A stretch of 64,000 nt of DNA, from positions 1,612,001-1,676,000 of the forward strand of contig AP018040.2 of assembly GCA_002356435.2 (NCBI GenBank). Reading direction: 5' to 3'. The translations under genes and the position numbers were made by a program. The notes under the pieces were generated by a model. The model was not told where the DNA came from, did not search any database, and was given only the letters and a program-made list of their open reading frames with translations. The stretch's first letter is position 1; each line of letters begins with the position of its first letter. Shown one piece after another: positions 15,017-23,897 of the stretch. This DNA comes from Petrimonas sp. IBARAKI (GTDB taxonomy: Bacteria; Bacteroidota; Bacteroidia; Bacteroidales; Dysgonomonadaceae).

Positions 15017-17305
15017 ATGACACGATTATTTAAAATTTTAGCTTTGATTGTAGGTGTTTTTTTTATTTCCTGTACAGACGATGAGCATATTTGGATAAAA
15101 CCCGAATTGCCTCAGGACACAGATGTCACTTTGCTTGACATGTGGGCTTCCGAAGTTTCCTTTCAGGTGCAGAGCAACGGTGAATGGACGATAGAAACTC
15201 AAGGCGATTGGTTCTATGTTTTCCCAACAAGTGGCAGCGGCAATGTGGCCGTGCAAATTTGTGTGCTTGAGAATGACACACAGGAACGCCAGACGGGAAA
15301 AGTAACTCTTATCTCTACGACCGATCCATCTGCTGTGCAAACTTTCGAAATCGGCCAGAAATGTGCTGATGACTATGGAGTGACTGGTATTCTTGACGAT
15401 CAGCCTTCAATTAAAAAATATGCAGTGGGGTATGGTTATAACACTCTAAGTGAGTATGCCTCTCCTAATTCTGTTACCAAACAGATTGTTCGCTGGAGTG
15501 AGATGGATGCCGAGGGATTAATTCAGTTTAACGCTTCAAGTGCCAGGTTCTATGAGAGAACGGTAAATGGTTCCAGTCTTGAAGAGTTAGCTGAAAACCT
15601 GAGTGCTGCCGTGAGTTTTAAGGGTAAGTATTGTGGATTTAAAGGTGAAGTTGGTGCCACTTTTAACACAGGTTCTACCAGTAGTGAATTTAACGAATAT
15701 GCAATCTCGTATATTGAATATAAGGTGACAGATATCAGTCTTATCACAGATATAGCTAATATAAGGGAAAATTGGCTGACAGATGCTGCGAAGAAAGCTA
15801 TTGATGGTGAAATAGAAGATTTCAGGGGTACGGAAGGGGTAAAGAGACTTCTCAGAGAATATGGTACTCATCTGATTACAAAAGCCGATCTGGGAGGTAG
15901 ATTGAGGTATAACCTGACAGTAGATGTATCTAAGGTGACCGGTTATTATGATATTAATGCTTACATGAAAGCTTCCTATTCAAATGCATTTGTTAATTCG
16001 GAGGCTTCATTAGATAAAGACATTAAAGAATCTTACGAAAAGAATAAAGAGCAAACTACGCTATCATTTACAGCAATTGGTGGCGACTCTGCGCCGCTTA
16101 CTAAAATTTCGGATAAAAGTGCTATCGATAATTGGAAACAATCGGTAGCCGGTTACGATAAAGTGGAGACTAACAAAACAGCTCTGATTGGTTTTGGTTC
16201 AGATATGGAAGGTCTGATACCTCTGTATGAACTGGCATCCGACCCTCAACGTCAGAAGGATATTAAAGCTGTGATGGATGGTGATGGTTTTGTTACCATT
16301 GAGTATGAGGATAAAAATAATTATCAGATTGAAATTCCAACTTTTAGTGAAGAGGTGAATGCTACCTTGGTTAAGGATATTAAGGATAGCAACAACAGAG
16401 TAGTAGCTACCGTTTGCAATGAGTTTATACCTGAAATCAATCCCGAAAAGCGTGTGAATGTTATTTACCCGATGGCAAGCGGTAAAATATTGATGCATGC
16501 AGGTTTCTTCCCGGGATATGAGGGTCGTCGTCCTGCAAGAATATCATGGAATGGATCCAATCTTAAAATTGTGGATTATGATAATCTTGAAGAGAAGGAA
16601 TATAAAAATATTTATATTGGAGGAGCAACAGCAAGAACTAAATTAAATGAAGATCAGACTCCTAAGGAAACTACAATTCATGATTCTTACCTGAATGCTG
16701 TTCACTACACTCAGTCGTATTATAACTATCCATTGGTGAAAATATTTGGTGATATATGGACCCGGGAGGATTATAAAGCAAACAAATTTGGGAATGGAAA
16801 CTCAATGGTCTGGAAAGAAAATTTACAATTGGTTAAAGACATTTATGGTTATTATGGCAATTTCCAGTTCAATACGCAGGCTTGTAATTATGGTACGAGT
16901 TTATGGTATAAACGTTCTGTTGTTACTGATAAAGGTTTTGCACCTTCGGGTTGGGCGGTTCCATCTTCTACCCATTATAAGGAAATTCAAGCCATGCTCA
17001 CCAAATATAATTTAAATCTGGGACTTTCGGTCCGCAGTAAAGCTGGCAGCCCCGGTCATAGTCCATTAGGTTTTGAAGCTCCCACAACTGATAAAGATGG
17101 TTGGTTAATCATTTCAAACTTTCATGGCACAATCAATATGGATGTAAGAGTTAATGGTACTGGAACGGAGAATATGTACTGGACAAACGATGGTTACTAT
17201 ATGAAAGTGAACGACAGCGGATATGCAGTTGAGAAGATAGAAAATCATGTTGGCTATAATGATCCTAACTACTTTATGTCGGTTAGATTGATAAAGAAGA
17301 ATTAA
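15017..17305 (+). CDS. BACON-MACPF lipoprotein (BSAP-like pore-forming protein)
   Basis: A 762-residue protein. Residues 1-19 form a lipoprotein signal with lipobox FFISC, so it is likely surface-anchored. Residues about 36-116 look like a BACON domain (DMWASEVSFQVQSNGEWTI). Residues about 120-430 contain the MACPF fold, with the signature YGTHLITKADLGG beginning at Tyr282. The C-terminal 180 residues (GFAPSGWAVPSS, ending FMSVRLIKKN) resemble the FISUMP-type carbohydrate-protein module. MACPF proteins make membrane pores; in Bacteroidales several (the BSAP group) are secreted and kill related strains. No immunity-type gene is adjacent. Antibacterial use here is inferred from the family. Confidence 0.75.
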   Translation: MTRLFKILALIVGVFFISCTDDEHIWIKPELPQDTDVTLLDMWASEVSFQVQSNGEWTIETQGDWFYVFPTSGSGNVAVQICVLENDTQERQTGKVTLISTTDPSAVQTFEIGQKCADDYGVTGILDDQPSIKKYAVGYGYNTLSEYASPNSVTKQIVRWSEMDAEGLIQFNASSARFYERTVNGSSLEELAENLSAAVSFKGKYCGFKGEVGATFNTGSTSSEFNEYAISYIEYKVTDISLITDIANIRENWLTDAAKKAIDGEIEDFRGTEGVKRLLREYGTHLITKADLGGRLRYNLTVDVSKVTGYYDINAYMKASYSNAFVNSEASLDKDIKESYEKNKEQTTLSFTAIGGDSAPLTKISDKSAIDNWKQSVAGYDKVETNKTALIGFGSDMEGLIPLYELASDPQRQKDIKAVMDGDGFVTIEYEDKNNYQIEIPTFSEEVNATLVKDIKDSNNRVVATVCNEFIPEINPEKRVNVIYPMASGKILMHAGFFPGYEGRRPARISWNGSNLKIVDYDNLEEKEYKNIYIGGATARTKLNEDQTPKETTIHDSYLNAVHYTQSYYNYPLVKIFGDIWTREDYKANKFGNGNSMVWKENLQLVKDIYGYYGNFQFNTQACNYGTSLWYKRSVVTDKGFAPSGWAVPSSTHYKEIQAMLTKYNLNLGLSVRSKAGSPGHSPLGFEAPTTDKDGWLIISNFHGTINMDVRVNGTGTENMYWTNDGYYMKVNDSGYAVEKIENHVGYNDPNYFMSVRLIKKN

Positions 17306-17459
17306 CAGCGTTTTAACAAATACATACAGCTTGGTTGAGAAGCCTTTATACAGTTGAATTTCCAGGTACCTGTGAGGAGATAAATAACCCCGATTTTAAA
17401 GTGGTCGAATTTGACTACTTTAAAATCGGCTGAATTGCCAAGTTTTGTATTAAGCGTCT
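17306..17459. other. Gap between MACPF gene and IS91 copy 1
   Basis: Holds the long inverted repeat at 17390-17429 and nothing else I can name. Confidence 0.5.
17390..17429. repeat. Long inverted repeat after the MACPF gene
   Basis: CCGATTTTAAAGT at 17390 is exactly repeated in inverse at 17417-17429, and GTC/GAC extends the stem past one mismatch. There is no T run. It may be a bidirectional terminator or a target/relic of a mobile element, about 30 bp outside the left end of IS91 copy 1. Confidence 0.6.
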
Positions 17460-17654
17460 TGTTTCACCATTATTTTATCCGGATTAAGCGAACATTCGTA
17501 TACACCCACACAATTGAGGGTGTTTACGAATGTTATAAATCAGGTATTTACGAAAGTTGTATGTTTTTTGCGTAAATAATACGTTGAACTAAACCTGTCG
17601 GTAAATTAGAATAGTGATAATTTTGAAGCGTAATAACTTCAATTAATTATCATT

Positions 17655-18506
17655 ATGAATCTAAACAAAACATTCGAGAGTTTGCAGATCAAGGAGATGC
17701 AAATTCGCAATTACAGTCCCCGTACAATTAAGACGTATTGCAGCCTGCTCATAAAACTTGAAAAAGACTTGGGTAAATCGCTGTATGAGGTTACCACCGA
17801 AGACTTTAAAAACTGGTTACATTACCTGATTACCAAAAAAGGAATTTCCGTTTCCACGGTAAACCAGCTTATAAGTGCTTTCAAGATTTTTCATGTAGAC
17901 GTCTGCCATCGCAAATGGGAAGAGTTCCATGTAAGACGGCCTCGCAAGGAGAAAAAACTCCCCATAGTTTTGTCATTGCAGGAAGTGCAACGCATGATCA
18001 CGGTAACAAACAACATAAAGCACAGAGCCATTCTAATGCTTACTTATTCTGCGGGACTTCGCAGGATGGAAGTATTACAAATCAAACCACGCGACATTGA
18101 TTCACAGCGTATGCAAGTACGTATCGTGCAAGGAAAGGGGAAGAAGGACAGATATACCATTCTTTCGTGGAAAACACTCGAAGTGCTGCGAATGTATTAT
18201 AAATTGGAACGACCAAGCACTTATCTATTCGAACCGATGGGGCGTAAAGGACAACCCTTGTCGGAAAGAACTGTAGAGTATATTGTGAAAAACAGTGCTA
18301 AAAATGCCGGAATAAAAAAAGAGGTATCGTTTCATACATTGCGTCATTGTTTTGCCACCCATTTATTGGAAGCCGGTGTAAACCTGAGACAGATACAGCA
18401 GTTCATGGGTCATACTTCATTGAAGACCACAGCTGTTTACCTGCATGTAGCCCATATCAAAACCAGCGAGTTTACTTCTCCATTGGATGATATAACACTT
18501 TTCTGA
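17655..18506 (+). CDS. Tyrosine recombinase of IS91-like element (copy 1)
   Basis: A 283-residue XerC/D-like recombinase: N-terminal SAM-like core-binding domain (residues 1-85) and a catalytic domain with Arg in AGLRRMEVL, HTLRHCFATH (His-x-x-Arg), GHTSLKTT and the final nucleophile Tyr in VYLHVAH. No insertion typical of integron integrases is apparent between the second and third conserved patches. A TAATTTTG box at 17618-17625 precedes it. Integrase-like genes upstream of the transposase are known in several IS91 subgroups; its exact job is unclear. Confidence 0.85.
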   Translation: MNLNKTFESLQIKEMQIRNYSPRTIKTYCSLLIKLEKDLGKSLYEVTTEDFKNWLHYLITKKGISVSTVNQLISAFKIFHVDVCHRKWEEFHVRRPRKEKKLPIVLSLQEVQRMITVTNNIKHRAILMLTYSAGLRRMEVLQIKPRDIDSQRMQVRIVQGKGKKDRYTILSWKTLEVLRMYYKLERPSTYLFEPMGRKGQPLSERTVEYIVKNSAKNAGIKKEVSFHTLRHCFATHLLEAGVNLRQIQQFMGHTSLKTTAVYLHVAHIKTSEFTSPLDDITLF

Positions 18507-18515
18507 TCTATCATT

Positions 18516-19676
18516 ATGGAGAATAAAAAGCAAATCATAGAGATTGCTGACATTTTCCGGGATAAGAGACACGATTTCCTGACCGAGAACACACTTTGTG
18601 CCGTACAGCAAAAAGCAATGGAAGATATTATTGCCTGTCGTACTTCAGAACTTGGCGGGCATACATTGAGTTGCAATCATTGCGGTCACAAGGTTCAATC
18701 CTATAACTCGTGTCGTAATCGCAATTGTCCCAAATGCCAGTACATAAAACGGATGCAATGGGTGGATAAACTTGCGGCTGATCTCCCCCCGGTAAAACAT
18801 TTTCACATTGTTTTCACAATACCCGCGTGTCTGCACAAACTGTTTTATATCAATCAGAGGATTGCTTATTCCTTGCTCTTCAAAGCAGCCGGACAAACAC
18901 TGATGCAATGTGCCAGAAACACGCATTATTTAGGCGCAGAGGCCGGAGCTGTTGCCCTGTTACACACCTGGGGTCAAACAATGACCTATCACCCGCATAT
19001 TCATACCATTGTTCCTGCCGGAGGAGTATCCGATGATGGAATGGAATGGGTACCAAGTGCTAAAAAGTTTTTTGTCCCGGTAAAAGTGCTCAGCACCGTT
19101 TTCAGGGGTATTTTATGTCGGCTACTGCAGGAGTCAGTATTCAGGAAGGAGATCAAACTTCCGGATGATACACCCGATTTTCAGACCATAAAAGCAAAAT
19201 GCTACGCTAAAAAATGGGTGGTTTATGCAGAAAAACCGTTTGCTTCACCCGATAACCTGGTCCGTTATCTGGGCAACTACACACACCGTGTGGCAATTAG
19301 CAACCACCGTATGGTAGGTTACAAAGATGATAAGGTTACTTTCAGCTATAGGGATAACAAGGCAGGAGGTGCAAGAAAAACAATGACCCTGGAAACTATG
19401 GAGTTTATACGGCGATTCATGCAGCATGTCCTTCCATGTGGATTTAGCAAAATACGTTACTTCGGATTCATGGCTATCTGCAAAAGGAAAACAAAGCTCA
19501 ATTTATGCTATTCACTGTTGCCCACCCCAACCTATTTTTCAAGACTTACAGGACTGCTTGCAATGGAAGTTTTACAAATAATATCCGGTAAGGACCCGAT
19601 TATTTGCGCAAAGTGCAAAAAAGGGAAATTAATGGTAAGCCCGGCATGCAATGTTTTACACATGGAACCAGGATAA
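18516..19676 (+). CDS. IS91-family Y1 HUH transposase (copy 1)
   Basis: A 386-residue protein. An N-terminal zinc-finger region (HTLSCNHCGHKVQSYNSCRN, then CPKCQ) is followed by the HUH motif HPHIH at residues 159-163 and a single catalytic Tyr at about 255 in GNYTHRVAISNHR. The protein nicks and joins single DNA strands at oriIS/terIS to drive rolling-circle transposition. It starts 9 bp after the recombinase stop, so the two are co-transcribed. Identical to the gene at 34819. Confidence 0.92.
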   Translation: MENKKQIIEIADIFRDKRHDFLTENTLCAVQQKAMEDIIACRTSELGGHTLSCNHCGHKVQSYNSCRNRNCPKCQYIKRMQWVDKLAADLPPVKHFHIVFTIPACLHKLFYINQRIAYSLLFKAAGQTLMQCARNTHYLGAEAGAVALLHTWGQTMTYHPHIHTIVPAGGVSDDGMEWVPSAKKFFVPVKVLSTVFRGILCRLLQESVFRKEIKLPDDTPDFQTIKAKCYAKKWVVYAEKPFASPDNLVRYLGNYTHRVAISNHRMVGYKDDKVTFSYRDNKAGGARKTMTLETMEFIRRFMQHVLPCGFSKIRYFGFMAICKRKTKLNLCYSLLPTPTYFSRLTGLLAMEVLQIISGKDPIICAKCKKGKLMVSPACNVLHMEPG

Positions 19677-19948
19677 TTCTGATAATTAACAAAAGCGTTC
19701 TTTCCATTTAATGACAAAACCCGTATAGATGATGAGCAAAATCATACAGGGAGAATTATGCATTTACGTGGACGATCTAAGATTAAAAAACAATCATGTA
19801 CTTGAAAAAGAGCTTTTATAGGAACTTATTAACCCAAATCAAGCAAAAACGCCAACCTCCCATAAATACTTTTCCCATAGCAATAGGTTCCGTTCAACTA
19901 GTTTTATTTGCCATTATTGATATCATATTAAATTAATCTTTGTGAAAA

Positions 19949-19979
19949 TTTGTGAATCAACTTCTTTTCAATAACTTTG
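19949..19979 (+). promoter_or_regulatory. Outward promoter at the right end of IS91 copy 1
   Basis: TTTG at 19949-19952, a 19-bp spacer and TAACTTTG at 19972-19979: a full match to the Bacteroidota promoter. It lies 35 bp inside the element and points out toward the SIR2-pAgo module. The same sequence faces the NYN/NACHT pair in copy 2. Confidence 0.65.
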
Positions 19980-20014
19980 GTGGGCTATAACGGCGAATAA
20001 AACACTAAGATGTT

Positions 20015-20324
20015 GGCAACAAGTGTAAAAAGACAGACAAGCAGACAGATACGATAGTGATAAATAATAAAGAAAGGATTTAGCTTTTTGACAGGACAGT
20101 GCAAATTTGATGGAAATTTATTTTGTTTTTTTCTCCTCCCCGCAAAAGAAGAAAGAAACCCCACCCACATTGCAGCACATTTGCAAGCCCCACGAGCCAA
20201 CGCTCAAAACCAAAGCTTGCAAAAGAGCTGCAATTTCGCTTACGCACCCGTGCTAAATTGTTACTTTTGAGTTTTAACTGATTTTTTAATAGACAAAAAG
20301 AGATTATTGGAAGAAGAATAAACT
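20015..20324. other. Leader of the defence module
   Basis: Carries the palindromic repeat A (20169-20234) and a TACTTTTG box at 20262-20269 that could be the module's own -7 element. No gene. Confidence 0.5.
20169..20234. repeat. Palindromic boundary repeat A
   Basis: The 20-nt arms 20169-20188 and 20215-20234 (ATTGCAGC....TTGCAAGC) are inverse copies with two mismatches around a 26-nt centre. Positions 20174-20229 recur, with a few changes, as direct repeat B at 27196-27252 on the far side of the defence genes. Confidence 0.7.
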
Positions 20325-20720
20325 ATGGCTGAAATACAATCAAATAGCACAGGACTTTCAGGCGAATATTTTGTAGCCGCAGAACTTTTAAGAAGAGGTT
20401 ATAGTGTGGGTATTACAATGGGAAATGCAAAAGCCATAGATATTTTAGCAGAGAAAGACGGGAATCAATTTATCATACAGGTAAAAGCTATTTTCAAAAA
20501 GAAAAATGTGGGTTGGCCAATGATGACAGATAAAGTGATAGAAAATATCTTTTATGTATTTGTTAACCTAAACGGGGATAAGATGACAGAGCCCGATTTT
20601 TTTATTGCTACAGGAAAAGAAGCCAAGCCTAAAGTGAAACAGTACACGACAAGGGGTATAATAGATTTATCCACACTCAATAATGATGATTTTAAAAATA
20701 GGTGGGATAAAATTCATTAA
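20325..20720 (+). CDS. PD-(D/E)XK-like small nuclease-fold protein
   Basis: A 131-residue protein with GLSGEYFVAAELLRRGY at its start (Glu14), AIDILAEKDG (Asp at about 39) and FIIQVKAIF. This Glu / Asp / Gln-x-Lys order is the pattern of restriction-endonuclease-like folds. It ends 14 bp before the SIR2-pAgo start, so the two are probably co-translated. It may act on nucleic acid in the same defence system or be a structural helper. Family call by motif only. Confidence 0.55.
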   Translation: MAEIQSNSTGLSGEYFVAAELLRRGYSVGITMGNAKAIDILAEKDGNQFIIQVKAIFKKKNVGWPMMTDKVIENIFYVFVNLNGDKMTEPDFFIATGKEAKPKVKQYTTRGIIDLSTLNNDDFKNRWDKIH

Positions 20721-20734
20721 TAAAATTTGATAGA

Positions 20735-23700
20735 ATGAGAAGAATAGACAAAGACACCTTTCTGCGAAGTTTCAAAGTGCTTTCAAATCAATCTTTTGAT
20801 TTGTTTCTTGGAGCAGGTGCGTCTATTTCTTCGGGCATACATTCAGGAAGTGATTTAGTTTGGCTTTTCAAACGTGAGTTGCTAAGTGTAAGCGGAAAAA
20901 TAAACGGCAAGAAGTTTCAAGACTTAAAAGTTGAAGCCAATAAGAAAATTATTCAAAGTTACTTTGTAGGAGAAGATGCAAAGGCAATAAATCCGTATTC
21001 GTACTATTTTGAAAAGTGCTACCCTGACCCCTTGGTAAGACAAGAGTTTTTAACCAGTTTAGTAAGAGATAAAAAACCATCTATTGGCTTTATGTGTCTT
21101 TCAGCATTGGTTGGGCAACAAAAATTAAACACCGTTTGGACAACCAATTTTGACGATTTGATTGAAAGAGCCATCAACAAATTGGATATAAGTTGCCAAG
21201 TGGTTTCACCCGAAAATGCAAAGTCTGTTCAAAATTTCAGAAATGATATTCCTACTGTTGTGAAACTTCACGGAGATTTCCGATATGATTCTTTACAAAA
21301 TACAGATGAAGAATTGCAGAAATTGGAGGATAACTTACATCACTATTTTATAGATGCTTCTGCACAAAGAGGCTTATTAGTAGTAGGTTATTCGGGTAGT
21401 GATGAATCTGTATTACAAACGCTTGAAAAAGCTTTAGAGAATCCGAACGCATTTCCCAAAGGTTTGATTTGGTGCATTCCCAAAGAGATTACTCCAAGCG
21501 AAAGATTATCCAATTTAATTGAGAAAGCCAATAATCAAAATCAGCGTTCTGGCTTTATGGTAATTGATAGTTTTGATTACTTCTTACACGAACTTTATAT
21601 AGTTTGCGAGTTAAGAAACGAACTAATCGATTCCATTGCCAAAGAAAGATTTGAGCAAAAACAAATTTTTAGGCTTACACAAAATCATTCAAATACTACA
21701 CCAATACTACTGAACTCCATTAAGGCAACTCATTTTCCTAAAACCATTTTCTCCACCAAAACCACAATAAACGGAGAAGGCAAATGGAAAAAGTTAAGAG
21801 ATGTTTTGCAAGCCTCAAACATAGTTGCTGCTTTCAGCAAAGGAGAAATGCTTTCACTTATTGGAGATGAGAACGAAATAAAAGCGGTATTCAAAGAATA
21901 TCTAACGGAAGATTTAAAACTTATTGACATACCTGAGCACCTTTTCCACCAACCCGACTCCTTCTATATCGGTATGTTGTATGAGCTAATTGAAAAATCG
22001 TTAATGAATGATTACGGGTTGGCAATTTTCAGCAGAGGAAGACAAATCAGAAAGGTATTTTCTTTAAATCACCCATTAAGTCAAGAAGAAATTGAAAGTA
22101 TTCCAAAATGGTTAAATCTTCAGATTCCAAAAGGTTATCAGGTCTTCGAAGCGTTTGAGTTTAAAGTTGAATTTGTAAATAAAGACTTGTTTTTACTAAT
22201 ATGTCCAACCATTCATATACAAACGATAACAAGCGAACAACCCAACAAATTAATTGTACAGAATATCACCAACATCATCACTTCAAATCGATGGAACAAG
22301 AAGTATGGCGATAAAGTAAACTTTTGGTTTAAAGAATTACAACGTAGAAAACCCGATTTGACTTTTCGCTTAGGTGACTTTGAAATTAAACTTTCAGCCT
22401 ATTACGCAACAGCAGCTCAAAAGATGGGTAATTTCTTTTGTTTCGAAAATTATTCAAAAGCAAATGAACCACTTATTTATTTTCATCATCAAGACGAAAC
22501 CAAACATTCAATTCACCCAATAAACGGATTGAAACTATTAGGTCCATTAGAAGAAAGTTTCGGCGTCAATGGTGTTGCTTCAAAAATTCAATTGGCGATA
22601 ATTGCACCTGATACAGGTTTTCAAAAGCTAAAATCACATTTAGAATCACTGTTAAATCCTGTAAGCCCAACAACTGAAAAAGAATACTTAAAAGATTATC
22701 CTGGTTTTGATGCAGTTTTTAAGAAACATTTGGTGATTCCTAAAACCATTCAAAGTGAATTTGTTGTTGCTATTAACAGTCAGGAAATTAGGCAGTATTC
22801 AGCCATTCAGTTTTACGAACATATAAAAAGCAAAATTGACCATCTTTCTATAAAGCGAAATGAGATTGACTGTGTTATAATTTACATACCAAACGCTTGG
22901 AAAACATTTCGAGAATTAAAAAACGAACAAACTTACTTCGACCTTCACGATTCTCTTAAATTGTATGCTGTTAAGAAAGGTTTGCGACTTCAATTCATAG
23001 AAGATAAATCAATAAACTATAGCGACCAAGCAAAAGTAAAATGGTGGCTGTCCTTAGGTATTTATGTCAAATCAAACGGCACACCTTGGAAAGTAAAAAC
23101 TGATACCACAGAAACCGCTTTTGTTGGTTTGGGTTATGCCATCCGACAAAATGCAAGGAACAAAGTGGTTTTAGGAAGCAGTCAGATTTTTGATGGAAAT
23201 GGTAACGGTTTACGCTTTTTACTTCAACCCATTGAGAAACCAGTTATGATTGGCAAAAATCCATTTATGAGCAAGGATGATGCTTTTCGTTTAGTGACGA
23301 ATATCCGAAACACCTATCATAAAATTGACCCAGTTATTGGACTTAAAAAATTGGTACTGCATAAAACAACTCATTACACGCGAGATGAGATTGACGGAAT
23401 ATGTAATGCGCTTGAAGGCATTGACAATATTGAACTTTTACAAATTCAACAGTTTAGTAATTGGAGAGCAATAAAACTTAAAAAGAATCAATCGACAGGA
23501 AAACACGAATTTGACGGTTTCCCTATCGACAGAGGAACAATCATTCAGTTAGACGAATTTAGTTTTTTATTGTGGACACATGGTTTAGTCCAAAGCAATG
23601 AATTATTAAAACCTTACTATCAAGGAAAACGAGGAATCCCAACTCCTTTACTGATTAAGCGATTCAGAGGAACTGACCCGATAGAAACAGTTGCAAACGA

Positions 23701-23851
23701 TATTTTGAAACTAACAAAAATGAATTGGAACGGAGCAGAACTTTACAAGGCAATGCCAGTAACGATAGACTTTTCAAAAAGACTTTCGGTAATGGGAAAA
23801 CAATTAGAAGAACTTGGAAATAAAGCATATGATTTTAGATACTTCATATAG
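20735..23851 (+). CDS. Fused SIR2-APAZ-pAgo defence protein
   Basis: A 1038-residue protein. Residues 1-290 form a SIR2 domain: LFLGAGAS at 23-30, TTNFDD at 136-141, KLHGD with catalytic-type His179 and VVGYSGSD further on. The middle (about 300-600) is in the place of the APAZ/PAZ-like region. The last 400 residues read as MID (LHDSLKLYAVKKGLRLQFIE) and PIWI, ending in the typical PVTIDFSKRLSVMG segment. The first catalytic Asp of PIWI is replaced (FVGLGYA, Gly at about 800), as in inactive short pAgos. Known SIR2-pAgo systems sense invader nucleic acid through a guide and then deplete NAD+. Fused forms have been described; the neighbours are the unusual part. Confidence 0.85.
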   Translation: MRRIDKDTFLRSFKVLSNQSFDLFLGAGASISSGIHSGSDLVWLFKRELLSVSGKINGKKFQDLKVEANKKIIQSYFVGEDAKAINPYSYYFEKCYPDPLVRQEFLTSLVRDKKPSIGFMCLSALVGQQKLNTVWTTNFDDLIERAINKLDISCQVVSPENAKSVQNFRNDIPTVVKLHGDFRYDSLQNTDEELQKLEDNLHHYFIDASAQRGLLVVGYSGSDESVLQTLEKALENPNAFPKGLIWCIPKEITPSERLSNLIEKANNQNQRSGFMVIDSFDYFLHELYIVCELRNELIDSIAKERFEQKQIFRLTQNHSNTTPILLNSIKATHFPKTIFSTKTTINGEGKWKKLRDVLQASNIVAAFSKGEMLSLIGDENEIKAVFKEYLTEDLKLIDIPEHLFHQPDSFYIGMLYELIEKSLMNDYGLAIFSRGRQIRKVFSLNHPLSQEEIESIPKWLNLQIPKGYQVFEAFEFKVEFVNKDLFLLICPTIHIQTITSEQPNKLIVQNITNIITSNRWNKKYGDKVNFWFKELQRRKPDLTFRLGDFEIKLSAYYATAAQKMGNFFCFENYSKANEPLIYFHHQDETKHSIHPINGLKLLGPLEESFGVNGVASKIQLAIIAPDTGFQKLKSHLESLLNPVSPTTEKEYLKDYPGFDAVFKKHLVIPKTIQSEFVVAINSQEIRQYSAIQFYEHIKSKIDHLSIKRNEIDCVIIYIPNAWKTFRELKNEQTYFDLHDSLKLYAVKKGLRLQFIEDKSINYSDQAKVKWWLSLGIYVKSNGTPWKVKTDTTETAFVGLGYAIRQNARNKVVLGSSQIFDGNGNGLRFLLQPIEKPVMIGKNPFMSKDDAFRLVTNIRNTYHKIDPVIGLKKLVLHKTTHYTRDEIDGICNALEGIDNIELLQIQQFSNWRAIKLKKNQSTGKHEFDGFPIDRGTIIQLDEFSFLLWTHGLVQSNELLKPYYQGKRGIPTPLLIKRFRGTDPIETVANDILKLTKMNWNGAELYKAMPVTIDFSKRLSVMGKQLEELGNKAYDFRYFI

Positions 23852-23897
23852 GCTACACAAATTGCATAAGCGCATGAAATAAAAAACTCCAATACGA

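Larger units (their letters stand above)
17460..20014 (+). mobile_element. IS91-like element, copy 1
   Basis: Carries a tyrosine recombinase gene and a Y1 HUH transposase gene. The segment 17568-20014 is identical to 33871-36317 (2,447 bp). The left 108 bp (17460-17567) are homologous but clearly diverged from copy 2. A 17-bp stem (AACATTCGTA.. with ..TACGAATGTT, one mismatch) at 17491-17534 is a likely terIS structure. The right end is fixed by the point where both copies stop matching, after AAGATGTT. IS91 elements move by rolling-circle transposition and make no target duplication. Confidence 0.85.

Noticed and set aside
17655-18506. Tyrosine recombinase as integron integrase acting on the attC-like palindromes
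   Set aside because: It belongs to the IS91-like element in both copies, appears to lack the insertion that marks IntI, and is not next to an attI-like site. Kept as a remote possibility only.
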